Assembly (NCBI GenBank): GCA_016699835.1
Contig: CP064987.1
Span: 1,674,001 to 1,738,000 of the forward strand
Direction: 5' to 3'
DNA from: Phycisphaerales bacterium
GTDB lineage: Bacteria > Planctomycetota > Phycisphaerae > Phycisphaerales > UBA1924
DNA: 64,000 nt
How positions within the stretch are numbered: the first letter of the stretch is position 1; each line of letters opens with the position of its first letter. The notes below the pieces were generated by a model, which did no database searches, had not been told where the DNA came from, and was given only the letters and a program-made list of their open reading frames with translations. Shown here piece after piece: positions 40,580 through 49,714 of the stretch. The position numbers were made by a program, and so were the translations under genes.

Positions 40580-41818
40580 ATGGCGGTCGATCGTTCCCTG
40601 GCCGGCGGCGTCAAAATCAACAAGAACTCCTCCATCGTCGTCACCGGCGCCGGTGGGTTCATCGGCGGGCACCTTGTCGCCTTTTTCAGGGACATGGGCG
40701 TCAAGGACGTCCGGGCCGCCGACATCAAGCCGCTCGAGGAGTGGTACCAGGTGCACCGCGGCGTCACGAACCACGCCGGCCCGCTCCGTGGCGATTGCCG
40801 CGACTTCAAGGTCTGCCGGAAGATCTGCGACGGCGCCGACGAGGTCTACCAACTCGCCGCCGACATGGGCGGCATGGGCTTCATCGAGAACAACAAGGCG
40901 CTCTGCATGCTCAGCGTGCTGACGAACACGCACATGCTGCTCGCCGCTCAGGAGGCGGGGGTGAAGCGGTTCTTCTACGCCAGCAGCGCCTGCGTCTACA
41001 ACGCCGACAAGCAGAAGAACCCCAAGATCACCGCGCTCAAGGAGGCCGACGCGTACCCGGGCCTTCCCGAGGACGGCTACGGCTGGGAGAAACTCTTCTC
41101 CGAGCGCATGTGCCGCCACTTCCGAGAGGACTTCGGGATCAACACCCGCGTCGCCCGCTTCCACAACGTCTACGGGCCCGAGGGCACGTGGGAGGGCGGG
41201 CGCGAGAAGGCCCCGGCCGCCATCTGCCGAAAGGTCATTGCCGCCAAGGTCTCCGGGAAGCACGACATCGAGATCTGGGGCGACGGGAAGCAGACCCGCT
41301 CGTTCATGTACGTGGACGACTGCGTCCGCGGGATCAACATGATCACGCACAGCCAGATCCTTGAGCCGATCAATCTCGGCAGCAGCGAACTCGTCAGCAT
41401 CAACCAACTCGTCTCCATCGCCGAGGAAGTCGCCGGGATCAAACTGAAGCGTCACTACAAACTCGACGCGCCCAAGGGCGTCGCGGGGCGCAACAGCGAC
41501 AACACCAAAATCAACCAGTATCTCGGCTGGGAGCCCTCCACACGCCTCCGCGACGGAATGGAGCGGACCTATCGCTGGATCTACGACGAGTTTGTCGCGA
41601 AGTACAACGCCAAGACCGCGCACCTCTCCTCCATCTCGACCTTCACCAAGGGCAGCCACCCGATCCCCGGCGACGGCTTCAACCCCGAGAGCCGGAACAT
41701 GAAGACCTGGACCCAGGGCATCCCCGAGGGGTATGGCAAGAAGGCAGGTGGTTCGAAGGGTCGCTCGTCCAAGGGTGTGAGCGCGAAGGCCGGCTCGAAG
41801 AAATCTGCAAAGGCATAA
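40580..41818 (+). CDS. GDP-mannose 3,5-epimerase-like enzyme with basic C-terminal tail
   Basis: 412 residues. Extended SDR: IVVTGAGGFIGGHLVAFFR, EVYQLAADMGGMGFIENN, FFYASSACVYN, the catalytic GYGWEKLFSERMC (Tyr-x3-Lys), then RFHNVYGPEGTWEGGREKAPAA and GDGKQTRSFMYVDDCV. The DMGGMGFI and GTWEGGREKAPAA segments are hallmarks of plant and bacterial GDP-mannose 3,5-epimerase, which makes GDP-L-galactose and GDP-L-gulose. The last 25 or so residues are rich in Lys, Ser and Gly (KKAGGSKGRSSKG), an extra not typical of the family. Next to the Fcl-like gene it points to GDP-sugar supply. Confidence 0.82.
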   Translation: MAVDRSLAGGVKINKNSSIVVTGAGGFIGGHLVAFFRDMGVKDVRAADIKPLEEWYQVHRGVTNHAGPLRGDCRDFKVCRKICDGADEVYQLAADMGGMGFIENNKALCMLSVLTNTHMLLAAQEAGVKRFFYASSACVYNADKQKNPKITALKEADAYPGLPEDGYGWEKLFSERMCRHFREDFGINTRVARFHNVYGPEGTWEGGREKAPAAICRKVIAAKVSGKHDIEIWGDGKQTRSFMYVDDCVRGINMITHSQILEPINLGSSELVSINQLVSIAEEVAGIKLKRHYKLDAPKGVAGRNSDNTKINQYLGWEPSTRLRDGMERTYRWIYDEFVAKYNAKTAHLSSISTFTKGSHPIPGDGFNPESRNMKTWTQGIPEGYGKKAGGSKGRSSKGVSAKAGSKKSAKA

Positions 41819-41849
41819 CGCGAACACGCCTCAGAGGCGGCATCGACCC

Positions 41850-43103
41850 GTGGCACCTCCGACCATCCTCATCATCAGCCAGGTCTACGTTCCCGACCCC
41901 GCGAGCGTCGGACAGCACATCGCCGATGCCGCAGAAGAGTTGGCACGACGGGGCTATCGCGTTGTCGTGTACGCCTCGGCGAACGGTTACGACGACCCCA
42001 CCAGGAAGTATCCTCGCCGCGAGGCACTCAGAGGCGTCGATGTCCGAAGGCTTCCATTCTCCAGCTTTGGAAAGGGCAGCATCACCGTGCGGCTGCTTGC
42101 CCAATCCATCTTCGTGGTGCTCGCCTTTGTCCGAGGGCTCTTTACCAGGAACCTCGCGAGCATCCTCGTCTCAACCAGCCCTCCATTTTGTGGCGTCGTC
42201 GGGGCCTGGCTCAGCAAGATTCGCCGGGTCCCCGTGACCTATTGGCTCATGGATCTCAACCCTGACCAGATGCTCGCGCTCGGGAAGGCACGCCCCGACC
42301 AGGTGTCGGTTCGTGTCTTCGAGCTCTTCAATCGCATCATCCTTCGACAAGCCTCCAATATCGTCATGATGGATCGATTCATGCTCGATCGAGTCCAGAA
42401 GAAGGGCGTCGACGTCGCGAGCAAGACCACGATCGCGCCGCCCTGGCCCCACGACGAAGGGACCCGAAGCATCGCCCACTCCGTCAATCCGTTTCGCAGC
42501 ACACACAATCTCGAAGGAAAGTTTGTCGTCATGTACTCGGGCAACCACAGCCCGGCCAATCCGCTCACGACGCTTCTTGATGCCGCCGAACGACTCCGTG
42601 ATGACCCCAGACTTGTCTTCTTGTTCATCGGGGGCGGTGGTGGCAAGAAGGAGGTTGACGAGCGAATTGCAAGCGATCACAACGCGTCCAACCTGCGATC
42701 ACTTCCGTATCAGCCCCTTGATCAGATCCAATACTCGCTCTCTGCGGCCGATGTCCATGTCGTCAGCATCGGCAACGAGGTGGTGGGCATAGTCCATCCG
42801 TGCAAGGTCTATGGTGCCATGGCCGTCTCTCGACCCGTACTGCTCTTGGGTCCGAGTCCATCACATGTGAGCGATCTCATCGCTACCCATTCCATCGGCT
42901 GGCATGTGGCTCACGGAGACGTTGATGGCGCCGTACGCACACTCCAAACAATGCTGGAGATGAGCGCGGACCAACTCCATGCCATGGGCGACCGTGCAGC
43001 GAGAGTGGTTTCGACCGATCTCGGCCGCGACAAACTCTGTGGTGAGTTCTGCGATGTCATCACTCACGACCTGGCGCCTGCTCCGGCGTCGTCGTCTGAT
43101 TGA
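41850..43103 (+). CDS. Glycosyltransferase family 4 (WbuB-like)
   Basis: 417 residues, GT-B fold. ILIISQVYVPDPASVGQHIADAA opens the acceptor domain, RRVPVTYWLMDLNPDQMLA is typical of WbuB/WcaI-like enzymes, and GKFVVMYSGNHSPANPLTTLLDAAERL begins the nucleotide-sugar domain, with VFLFIGGGGGKKEVDE following. It ends in a serine-rich tail that overlaps the opposite-strand GT2 gene by 44 bp. Probably adds one sugar to the lipid-linked repeat; donor unknown. Confidence 0.85.
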   Translation: MAPPTILIISQVYVPDPASVGQHIADAAEELARRGYRVVVYASANGYDDPTRKYPRREALRGVDVRRLPFSSFGKGSITVRLLAQSIFVVLAFVRGLFTRNLASILVSTSPPFCGVVGAWLSKIRRVPVTYWLMDLNPDQMLALGKARPDQVSVRVFELFNRIILRQASNIVMMDRFMLDRVQKKGVDVASKTTIAPPWPHDEGTRSIAHSVNPFRSTHNLEGKFVVMYSGNHSPANPLTTLLDAAERLRDDPRLVFLFIGGGGGKKEVDERIASDHNASNLRSLPYQPLDQIQYSLSAADVHVVSIGNEVVGIVHPCKVYGAMAVSRPVLLLGPSPSHVSDLIATHSIGWHVAHGDVDGAVRTLQTMLEMSADQLHAMGDRAARVVSTDLGRDKLCGEFCDVITHDLAPAPASSSD

Positions 43104-44910
43104 CGAGTTTCCGTGCAAAATATCGCTTCTCTCGATAGAGCAGCTCGATCATGTACTCATAGGACGCCATCAATGCGGCGAGATGCCACCCCGCGCGACC
43201 ATCGAGGAACCCCAGTCGCAGGAGATACATGTATACCCAACGAATGACCGGTTTCCCCGGTAATCTCGGCCAGACCTCACGACGAACCCATTGACGGTAT
43301 CGAAGCCGGTCTCGAAACAACCTTGCGGGCGCGGCGCCGGCCCCCTGGCCCAGAGATGTTCGCAACCACTCGTCGCTTTCCATGTCCGCGTACCTCACGT
43401 GCTTGGAGATATACCCCGAGATGGTCTCGCGCCGGATGTGCACCATCAGGTGCTTCATGTATCCCGTCTCTCCGTCGCAGATCATGTGCTCATGAACCGA
43501 TCGGTCCTCATACCGGCACGCGCCTCGCCTGAAGAACCTCAAGTTCCACGAGGGATATAGCCCCCCCCAACGGATCGGTCGACCCATGAACACGACGATC
43601 CGATTCACGAACCAGCCCGAGTTTCGCGTCTCCGACTTCGCGACGCGGATCGCTTCATCTCGAAGCGCGGGCGTGACGCGCTCGTCGGCATCGAGGATGA
43701 ACACCCACTCCCCACGGAACGGCAGGTTCTCGAGACCCCAGTTCTTCTGCCGCGAATAGTTCTCGAATCGATGCTCCACGACTGTGGCGCCCGCCTTTCG
43801 TGCGATCTCCTGGGTTCCGTCGGTGCTGAAACTATCGAGCACGTACACCGGGCCCAATCCGAGCGCATTCTTCACGGCCTCTTCGATGTGAGCCGACTCA
43901 TTCAGAGTGGGAATCATGACGTCGATGAGTGGCGTGCCATCCTCTCGACACGGATAACTCTTCGGCGCGACTGGCGGTGGATCGGGTCGCGTGTCCCCGG
44001 GCTCTCGCAGCAGGCGACGGACCCACCATTCCGTTCCCTCTCGCCACCTCCTCTGGGCCTCGGCGATCTTGACCTCGAGCCAGTACTCGTACATCGAGAT
44101 CATCGTGGAATACCGGATCCCCGCCCAGCCGTCGAGGAAACCACCCTTGAGGATCACGTCGTGCAGCCAGCGGAGCACGCCCCGCAAAGGGAGGAGAAAA
44201 CTGAGATTCTTCGCGGCGCGCCGCTTCGCCATGGGATCGCCCACGAAGAGTTGGCGGAGTTTCGGGAGACCCTCCGTCCGAACGCGCAGCGCCTCGAAGG
44301 CCTCACGATCGCTGTAGTAGTTGTGCTTGTTAAACCACCGAACCAGCCCCGACGCGAACGAGTTGTGCTCGAAATGTTCGTCGAGCGTGCCGACGCTCCC
44401 CTCCACGATCGGGTGCACGTTCGTGGCACGAATCTCGTACCGGACCTTGTCCGGACGCAGAAGACGGATGATCCACACGGGATATCCGCTCGATCGACGG
44501 ATCCACTGGCCCAGGAACATGTTCTTGTATCGCAGCCGAAACGCCGAGTGCTCCTGATCGGTCCGGTTGATCTCGCGAAGTATCTCCTCGCGCAACTCCG
44601 GGAGCACCCGCTCGTCCGCGTCGCACACATAGACCCAAGGGTGGTGGTACGCGATCTCCTTGAGACCGAAGTTTCGCTGGAGGTACTCGGTGTCAAAGTG
44701 CCGCTGATACACCCTCACGTGAGCATACCGCCTCGCGATCTCGACGGTTCGATCGGTCGAGTAGCTGTCCAGCACCACGACATCGTCGCTGAACGAGCAC
44801 GCCTCGATGCACGAGGCGATGTTCGCCTCCTCGTTGCGAGTCAGAATCAGGATGCTCGGTGGCGTTCGCCCGTCGCGGGTCGGAGATGTTGATGCCTCCA
44901 TCGTCGTCAA
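43060..44910 (-). CDS. Double glycosyltransferase family 2 (two WaaE/KdtX-like domains)
   Basis: 616 residues with two complete GT2 modules of the KdtX/WaaE type. Module 1: SILILTRNEEANIASCIEACSF, DSYSTDRTVEIA, VCDADERVLPEL. Module 2 from about residue 330: VMIPTLNESAHIEEAVKNAL, DSFSTDGTQEIARKAGATVVEH, FILDADERVTPAL. Each ends in the QxxW-like helix that such enzymes use (RFFRRGACRYEDRSVHEHM in module 2). The fusion could add two sugars or act in a processive way. ATG 44908-44910 overlaps the upstream acetyltransferase stop by 4 bp, so the genes are translationally coupled. Confidence 0.86.
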   Translation of the reverse strand: MTTMEASTSPTRDGRTPPSILILTRNEEANIASCIEACSFSDDVVVLDSYSTDRTVEIARRYAHVRVYQRHFDTEYLQRNFGLKEIAYHHPWVYVCDADERVLPELREEILREINRTDQEHSAFRLRYKNMFLGQWIRRSSGYPVWIIRLLRPDKVRYEIRATNVHPIVEGSVGTLDEHFEHNSFASGLVRWFNKHNYYSDREAFEALRVRTEGLPKLRQLFVGDPMAKRRAAKNLSFLLPLRGVLRWLHDVILKGGFLDGWAGIRYSTMISMYEYWLEVKIAEAQRRWREGTEWWVRRLLREPGDTRPDPPPVAPKSYPCREDGTPLIDVMIPTLNESAHIEEAVKNALGLGPVYVLDSFSTDGTQEIARKAGATVVEHRFENYSRQKNWGLENLPFRGEWVFILDADERVTPALRDEAIRVAKSETRNSGWFVNRIVVFMGRPIRWGGLYPSWNLRFFRRGACRYEDRSVHEHMICDGETGYMKHLMVHIRRETISGYISKHVRYADMESDEWLRTSLGQGAGAAPARLFRDRLRYRQWVRREVWPRLPGKPVIRWVYMYLLRLGFLDGRAGWHLAALMASYEYMIELLYREKRYFARKLVNQTTTPEQAPGRE

Positions 44911-45581
44911 TCGCCCTCTCTCTCTCCACCAGGAGCGCCGACCAACCCTTCCATCACCCGCGCCCGGATCACCCGAGCCGGGTTCCCCGAGACGACGACG
45001 CCGGGAGGAACGCTGCGCATCACGACGGCTCGTGCCCCAACCACCGCGTTGTTCCCGATCTCAACACCAGGTCCCACAAAGGCATCCGCGCACACCCACA
45101 CCCCGCTTCCGATACGCATTGTCGGGCGAATGAGCGGTAAATCGGGCTTCCGGTAGTCGTGTGTTCCGTTGCAGAGATGCGCATTCTGCGACACGATTGT
45201 GTGCGACCCGACGGAGACCGGACCGAGGTTGTACACCTCGACCCCCTCCGCGATCATCGAGTGCTCCCCCATCGAGAAGAGCCACGGGTGCTTGATGCGG
45301 GTGGACGCCTTGGTCCCGGCCGTCGCGGGCATGACCGCACCAAATCTCCGGAGCCAGAAGCGTCGCCACCCCGAGGCGCGGCGCCACGAGTACCGAATCA
45401 GCGTCGCTTGCACAAGCTCCCACAACGCGCGTCGCGCGTACTCGCCGAACGAATACGGGTACGACGCCGTCAAGTCCAATCGTTGGAATACATCCCCACG
45501 AGTCGACTCGACCCCGTCAGGCCTCGACATGGGAACCACGCCTGGGGGAGCGCCGCGCTCGGATTCACCTTCACCCATCAT
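44907..45581 (-). CDS. WcaF-like hexapeptide acetyltransferase
   Basis: 224 residues with left-handed beta-helix repeats: IKHPWLFSMGEHSMIAEGVE, VSVGSHTIVSQNAHLCNGTHD (the conserved catalytic His), IGSGVWVCADAFVGPGVEIG, VVGARAVVMRSVPPGVVVSG. This is the colanic-acid WcaF/maltose-O-acetyltransferase group, which O-acetylates a sugar in the growing polysaccharide. The start at 45579-45581 (MMGEGESERG) was preferred because the upstream frame extension crosses the promoter of the divergent GT4 gene. It is coupled by ATGA with the double GT2 gene. Confidence 0.84.
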   Translation of the reverse strand: MMGEGESERGAPPGVVPMSRPDGVESTRGDVFQRLDLTASYPYSFGEYARRALWELVQATLIRYSWRRASGWRRFWLRRFGAVMPATAGTKASTRIKHPWLFSMGEHSMIAEGVEVYNLGPVSVGSHTIVSQNAHLCNGTHDYRKPDLPLIRPTMRIGSGVWVCADAFVGPGVEIGNNAVVGARAVVMRSVPPGVVVSGNPARVIRARVMEGLVGAPGGEREGD

Positions 45582-45646
45582 GACGCAATCTTTAGTCGCC
45601 CAATCCCAAAAACCCATGATCGATAGGCCTACTTTTCGTCGACACC

Positions 45647-46846
45647 ATGTCGACCACCCGTCCCTTTGCCGTCCTCCACTTCATCGAAGCGATCGACCTC
45701 TCCCATGGCGGTCCCGTGAGAGCTGTGCTCGACCTTTCCCGGGGACTTGCCGAACGCGGGCACACGCAACGAATCCACACGGGGCGCATCGACGTGAACT
45801 CCGCCGAGTTTCCGGACAACTCGGCAATCACCGGAGCGGTTCTTCCAACGATTGTCCACCCCTCCATGTTCCGTGGATTCTTTGGCTTTCGCACGCAGAG
45901 TTCCGAGATTGAACACGCGATCCGGTCCACCGACGTCGTCCACTTCCACAACGTCTGGCAGCCGGCTCTTCCACGCCTTGCACGCCTCTGCCGTCGGATG
46001 GGCACGCCCTATGTCATCAGTCTTCGAGGCATGCTCGATGACTGGTCCATGGCCCAGAAGTCGTTGAAGAAACGGCTCTACCTTGGCCTCGCAGGAACCT
46101 CAACCCTCGAGCGTGCCTCCGCCGTCCACTGCACCGCACAGTTTGAGCTCGAGCAAGCACAAAAGTGGTTCCCCAAAGGCCGTGGTGTCGTCATCCCAAA
46201 CCTCCTCGACCTGAACCCCTTTCGATCCCCCCCAGGCCCAAACCCGGCACAGCAGAAGTACCCAGAACTCCTCGAATCCAGACCCAAGGTTCTCTTTCTC
46301 AGCCGGGTGCACTACAAAAAGGGCGCCGATGTCTTCGTCCAGGCGATCGCCGAACTCACACGACGCGGCATCGACGTGCGTGGCGTCGTGGCCGGGCCAG
46401 GCGATCCGGAGTATGTCCGTCAACTGCGTGAACAAGTACGCACTTCGGGAATCGACGACCGCATCCTCTTCACCGGCCATGTCAACGGCGATCTGAAAAT
46501 CTCTCTGTATCAGGCCTGCGAGATCTTCGCCCTTCCCACGCACCAGGAGAACTTCGGCTTCGTGATTCCCGAGGCCCTTGCCGCGGAGGCCGTCGTCATC
46601 ACAACCAAAGGTGTCGACATCTGGCCCGAACTCGAGAGCAGCAATGCTGTCGTCATCACCGACCGGACACCAGCCGGCTTTGCCGATGCAATCGAATCGC
46701 TCGTCAAGGATCCGCCGCGACTCGCCCGGATGCGGGAGAATGCCAAGCCGTTCGTATTCCGTGAGTTCGACGAGAGCCGAACGCTCGACAAGTTCGAGCA
46801 TCTGTACGAGCAGATCATCTTGGGCAAAGCCCGCTCTTCGTCCTAG
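45647..46846 (+). CDS. Glycosyltransferase family 4, paralogue 1 of a tandem four
   Basis: 399 residues beginning MSTTRPFAVLHFIEAIDLSH. Acceptor domain with DVVHFHNVWQPALPRLARL and ISLRGMLDDWSMAQKSLKKR, then PKVLFLSRVHYKKGADVFVQ and the donor motif HQENFGFVIPEALAAEAVV followed by TTKGVDIW. The three genes downstream share the same framework. The acceptor is not predictable. It starts divergently from the acetyltransferase with a 65-bp gap that should hold two promoters. Confidence 0.85.
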   Translation: MSTTRPFAVLHFIEAIDLSHGGPVRAVLDLSRGLAERGHTQRIHTGRIDVNSAEFPDNSAITGAVLPTIVHPSMFRGFFGFRTQSSEIEHAIRSTDVVHFHNVWQPALPRLARLCRRMGTPYVISLRGMLDDWSMAQKSLKKRLYLGLAGTSTLERASAVHCTAQFELEQAQKWFPKGRGVVIPNLLDLNPFRSPPGPNPAQQKYPELLESRPKVLFLSRVHYKKGADVFVQAIAELTRRGIDVRGVVAGPGDPEYVRQLREQVRTSGIDDRILFTGHVNGDLKISLYQACEIFALPTHQENFGFVIPEALAAEAVVITTKGVDIWPELESSNAVVITDRTPAGFADAIESLVKDPPRLARMRENAKPFVFREFDESRTLDKFEHLYEQIILGKARSSS

Positions 46847-46955
46847 AACCACAGCCCTCATTTGAGCACACTCCAACCCCGGTCGATCACTGGTATGCTG
46901 TACGTGCAATGCTGGCGTCGGTGCTCATAGTGCGTTGACATCGGGGTGGGATTTC

Positions 46956-48167
46956 GTGCGCATTCTCCATTACATCGACTCGTTGTCCGCGCGGGTCGGC
47001 GGCCCCTCGCGCTTCGTCCTTGACGCGACGCGCGTGCTCGCGAAGTTTGGCGTCCGATCCACGATCCTCACCCACGAGCCCCCCGACGCGGACTCGTTCG
47101 ATCCCGCTGATCCCGCGTCGCCCCAGATCATCCATATCAAGTCCGACTCACCCGTCGATCTGTGGTTCGGCTCGCACATGAAGCGGACAACGAAGCGTGA
47201 GATCCAGCGGGCGAGCGTGCTCCACCTGCACAACCTCTGGGGTCCGCGCGATCTTCAGATCGCCGCGAACGCCCGGACGATCGGCACGCCATACGTCCTC
47301 TCGGTGCACGGCATGCTCGACGAGTGGTCGCTCCAGCAACGAACGCTCAAGAAGATGACGTACATCTCGCTGGCGGCACAGAACATGATCGATGGCGCGG
47401 CGAGAATCCACTGCACGGCCGCGGGCGAACTCCAGCAGGCCGCACGGTTCTTTGTGGCGAGCAACGCCGACATCGTGCCGCCGATTGTCGATCTCGCCCC
47501 CTATCGCGCGCTCCCCGGACCGGACCTCGCCCGAGCGCGGTTTGAGTCTCTCAGAAGCGGACGTCCGGTCGTGCTTTGTCTCTCGCGCGTGCACTACAAG
47601 AAGCGCCCCGAGTCATTGATCGCCACCGCCGCATCGCTCCGCTCGCGCGGGCTCGACACCACGGTGATCATCGCCGGCATGGGCGACGAGGACTACATCC
47701 AAGCGCTCAAGGCACAGGCCCGATCTATGAACGTCGACGACCTGGTCACCTTCACGGGCAGCGTAACGGGACAGGACAAACTCTCGCTCTATCAGGCCGC
47801 GGATCTCTTCGTGCTCCCCACAAGCCAGGAGAACTTCGGGCTCGTACTCATCGAGGCGATGGCCTGCGGCACGCCGGTTCTGACGACCAAAGGAACGGAC
47901 ATCTGGCCCGACATCGAGGCGAGTGGTGGCGGCCACGTCGCCGATCCTGAATCCACCGAGTTCGTCGAGTTGATCCAATCGATGTTCACGATTCCTGAGA
48001 AGCGAGCCCGAATGGGACAACGCGCCCGTGATTGGGTTCTGCGAACATTTAACGAATCCCAGATCAGCGCACGATTCGTGGCGATGTATCGCAATGCCCT
48101 CGATGCGAACACAAACCGTCCCCGTACGCCGATGTCCACGAACGGCACTTCTGGCATGACGGGATAA
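46956..48167 (+). CDS. Glycosyltransferase family 4, paralogue 2 of a tandem four
   Basis: 403 residues from a GTG at 46956 (VRILHYIDSLSARVGGPSRF), chosen to match the ATG start of the next paralogue; an upstream TTG at 46935 is less likely. Motifs: VLHLHNLWGPRDLQI, LSVHGMLDEWSLQQRTLKK, LSRVHYKKRPESLIA, TSQENFGLVLIEAMACGTPV, TTKGTDIWPDIEASGGG. Highly similar to paralogue 3. A 229-bp lower-GC gap separates them. Confidence 0.87.
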   Translation: MRILHYIDSLSARVGGPSRFVLDATRVLAKFGVRSTILTHEPPDADSFDPADPASPQIIHIKSDSPVDLWFGSHMKRTTKREIQRASVLHLHNLWGPRDLQIAANARTIGTPYVLSVHGMLDEWSLQQRTLKKMTYISLAAQNMIDGAARIHCTAAGELQQAARFFVASNADIVPPIVDLAPYRALPGPDLARARFESLRSGRPVVLCLSRVHYKKRPESLIATAASLRSRGLDTTVIIAGMGDEDYIQALKAQARSMNVDDLVTFTGSVTGQDKLSLYQAADLFVLPTSQENFGLVLIEAMACGTPVLTTKGTDIWPDIEASGGGHVADPESTEFVELIQSMFTIPEKRARMGQRARDWVLRTFNESQISARFVAMYRNALDANTNRPRTPMSTNGTSGMTG

Positions 48168-48396
48168 GCACATTCAGCATTTTGTTATCGGACAACTCAG
48201 ATTGATGCTGTGATAGCACGTGCATTTCCGAACACGGACAATGACGTAACAGTCGCATTTACAGGCACATCGATCAAATCCGAAATATTTTCTCCATTTT
48301 CCTGGTAATTCTCATTTTTTGTTGCACATTCCACATTGTCCAAGACCGTCACGACCGAATCGATTGGTTAGGGTCGTGTTTGGAAAGGTGGAAGAG

Positions 48397-49650
48397 ATGC
48401 GAATTCTGCACTACATCGACTCACTCGCGGCAAGCGTTGGTGGCCCCGCCCGGTTCGTGATGGATGCGGCGCGCGTCATGACAGACACGGGTCACCCTTC
48501 GTCGATTTTGACAACAGATCCGACCGATTGCCCCGCGGCTTGGGTTCACGTCAATCCCGTCCGTGGCGCGTTTCCCCGTGTACTTTTGACTGGACACCGT
48601 TCGGTTGGAAACCTGTTCTTTGCCCCTGCCCAGGTCTCGGAGATCCGGCGATCGATGAGCCGCGTCGACGTGCTCCATCTCCATAATGTGTGGGGGACGG
48701 CCGATCTTCAACTCGCGGCCACCGCTCGAGCGATGGGTCTTCCATACATCGTGTCGTTACATGGAATGCTGGACACATGGTCTATGGACCAACGCGGGAT
48801 GAAGAAGCGGGCGTACCTGACGCTCGGGGCTCGCCACATGCTCGAGCGCGCTGCGGCGGTGCACTGCACGGCTCAAGCCGAGTTTGATCAGTCACGTCGA
48901 TGGTTCCCGAAGGGGTCGGCGGCGCTCGTGCCCTATATCGTCGATCTCGATCCATATCGTGATCTTCCGGGTCGGGAACCTGCCCGTGAGCGATTCGAGT
49001 TTCTTCGTAATGGCCGTCCCAACCTGCTGTTTCTTTCACGTGTTCACTACAAGAAGTGCCCAGATCAACTCATCCACGCGGCTTCGATCTTCCGTTCGCA
49101 CGGACTCGACGCCAACTTCATCATCGCCGGCATGGGAGATGAGGCGTACATCGCATCCCTGAAAGGCATGGCCAACTCGATGGGTGTTGGTGATCGGGTT
49201 TTCTTCCCGGGTTCGGTGATGGGTCAGGAGAAGTTCTCTCTCTATCAAGCTGCCGATCTCTTCGTGCTGCCCACCAGCCAGGAGAACTTCGGATTGGTAC
49301 TGATCGAGGCCATGGCATCGGGCACACCCGTGGTGACAACGAAGGGGACCGACATTTGGCGTGATATTCAGGCAAGCGGCGGGGGCGAAATCGTTGACCA
49401 CTCCCCAGTCGACCTGGCCTCGTCTCTCGTGGAACTGCTCCGTGATAAGCCTCGGCGTCTCGCCATGGGCAAGGCAGCTCGCGAATGGGCCCTGACAACA
49501 TTCGACGAGTCGCACCTCTCGAACCTGTACGAAGGCATGTATGGCGAGAGCGCCTCGACCCGACCCCGCTTCGTCGCGCCAATGGCTGATCGTCAACGCT
49601 GGGAGCAGCTCTGTCCGCTCGTCCCGGCGCGCGGCGTCGCCATGGCGTGA
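48397..49650 (+). CDS. Glycosyltransferase family 4, paralogue 3 of a tandem four
   Basis: 417 residues from MRILHYIDSLAASVGGPARF (ATG 48397; the preceding GGAAAGGTGGAAGAG gives a weak purine-rich site). Motifs: VLHLHNVWGTADLQL, SLHGMLDTWSMDQRGMKKR, VHYKKCPDQLIHAAS, TSQENFGLVLIEAMASGTPVV, TTKGTDIWRDIQASGGG. This is the closest relative of paralogue 2, which suggests a recent duplication. Its C-terminus extends about 25 residues further. Confidence 0.87.
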   Translation: MRILHYIDSLAASVGGPARFVMDAARVMTDTGHPSSILTTDPTDCPAAWVHVNPVRGAFPRVLLTGHRSVGNLFFAPAQVSEIRRSMSRVDVLHLHNVWGTADLQLAATARAMGLPYIVSLHGMLDTWSMDQRGMKKRAYLTLGARHMLERAAAVHCTAQAEFDQSRRWFPKGSAALVPYIVDLDPYRDLPGREPARERFEFLRNGRPNLLFLSRVHYKKCPDQLIHAASIFRSHGLDANFIIAGMGDEAYIASLKGMANSMGVGDRVFFPGSVMGQEKFSLYQAADLFVLPTSQENFGLVLIEAMASGTPVVTTKGTDIWRDIQASGGGEIVDHSPVDLASSLVELLRDKPRRLAMGKAAREWALTTFDESHLSNLYEGMYGESASTRPRFVAPMADRQRWEQLCPLVPARGVAMA

Positions 49651-49714
49651 TCGACGAACCCCGTTGATTCTTCCCTGAGAGGTCCTCGACTCGCGCAGAC
49701 CTATCCTCTGCTGC

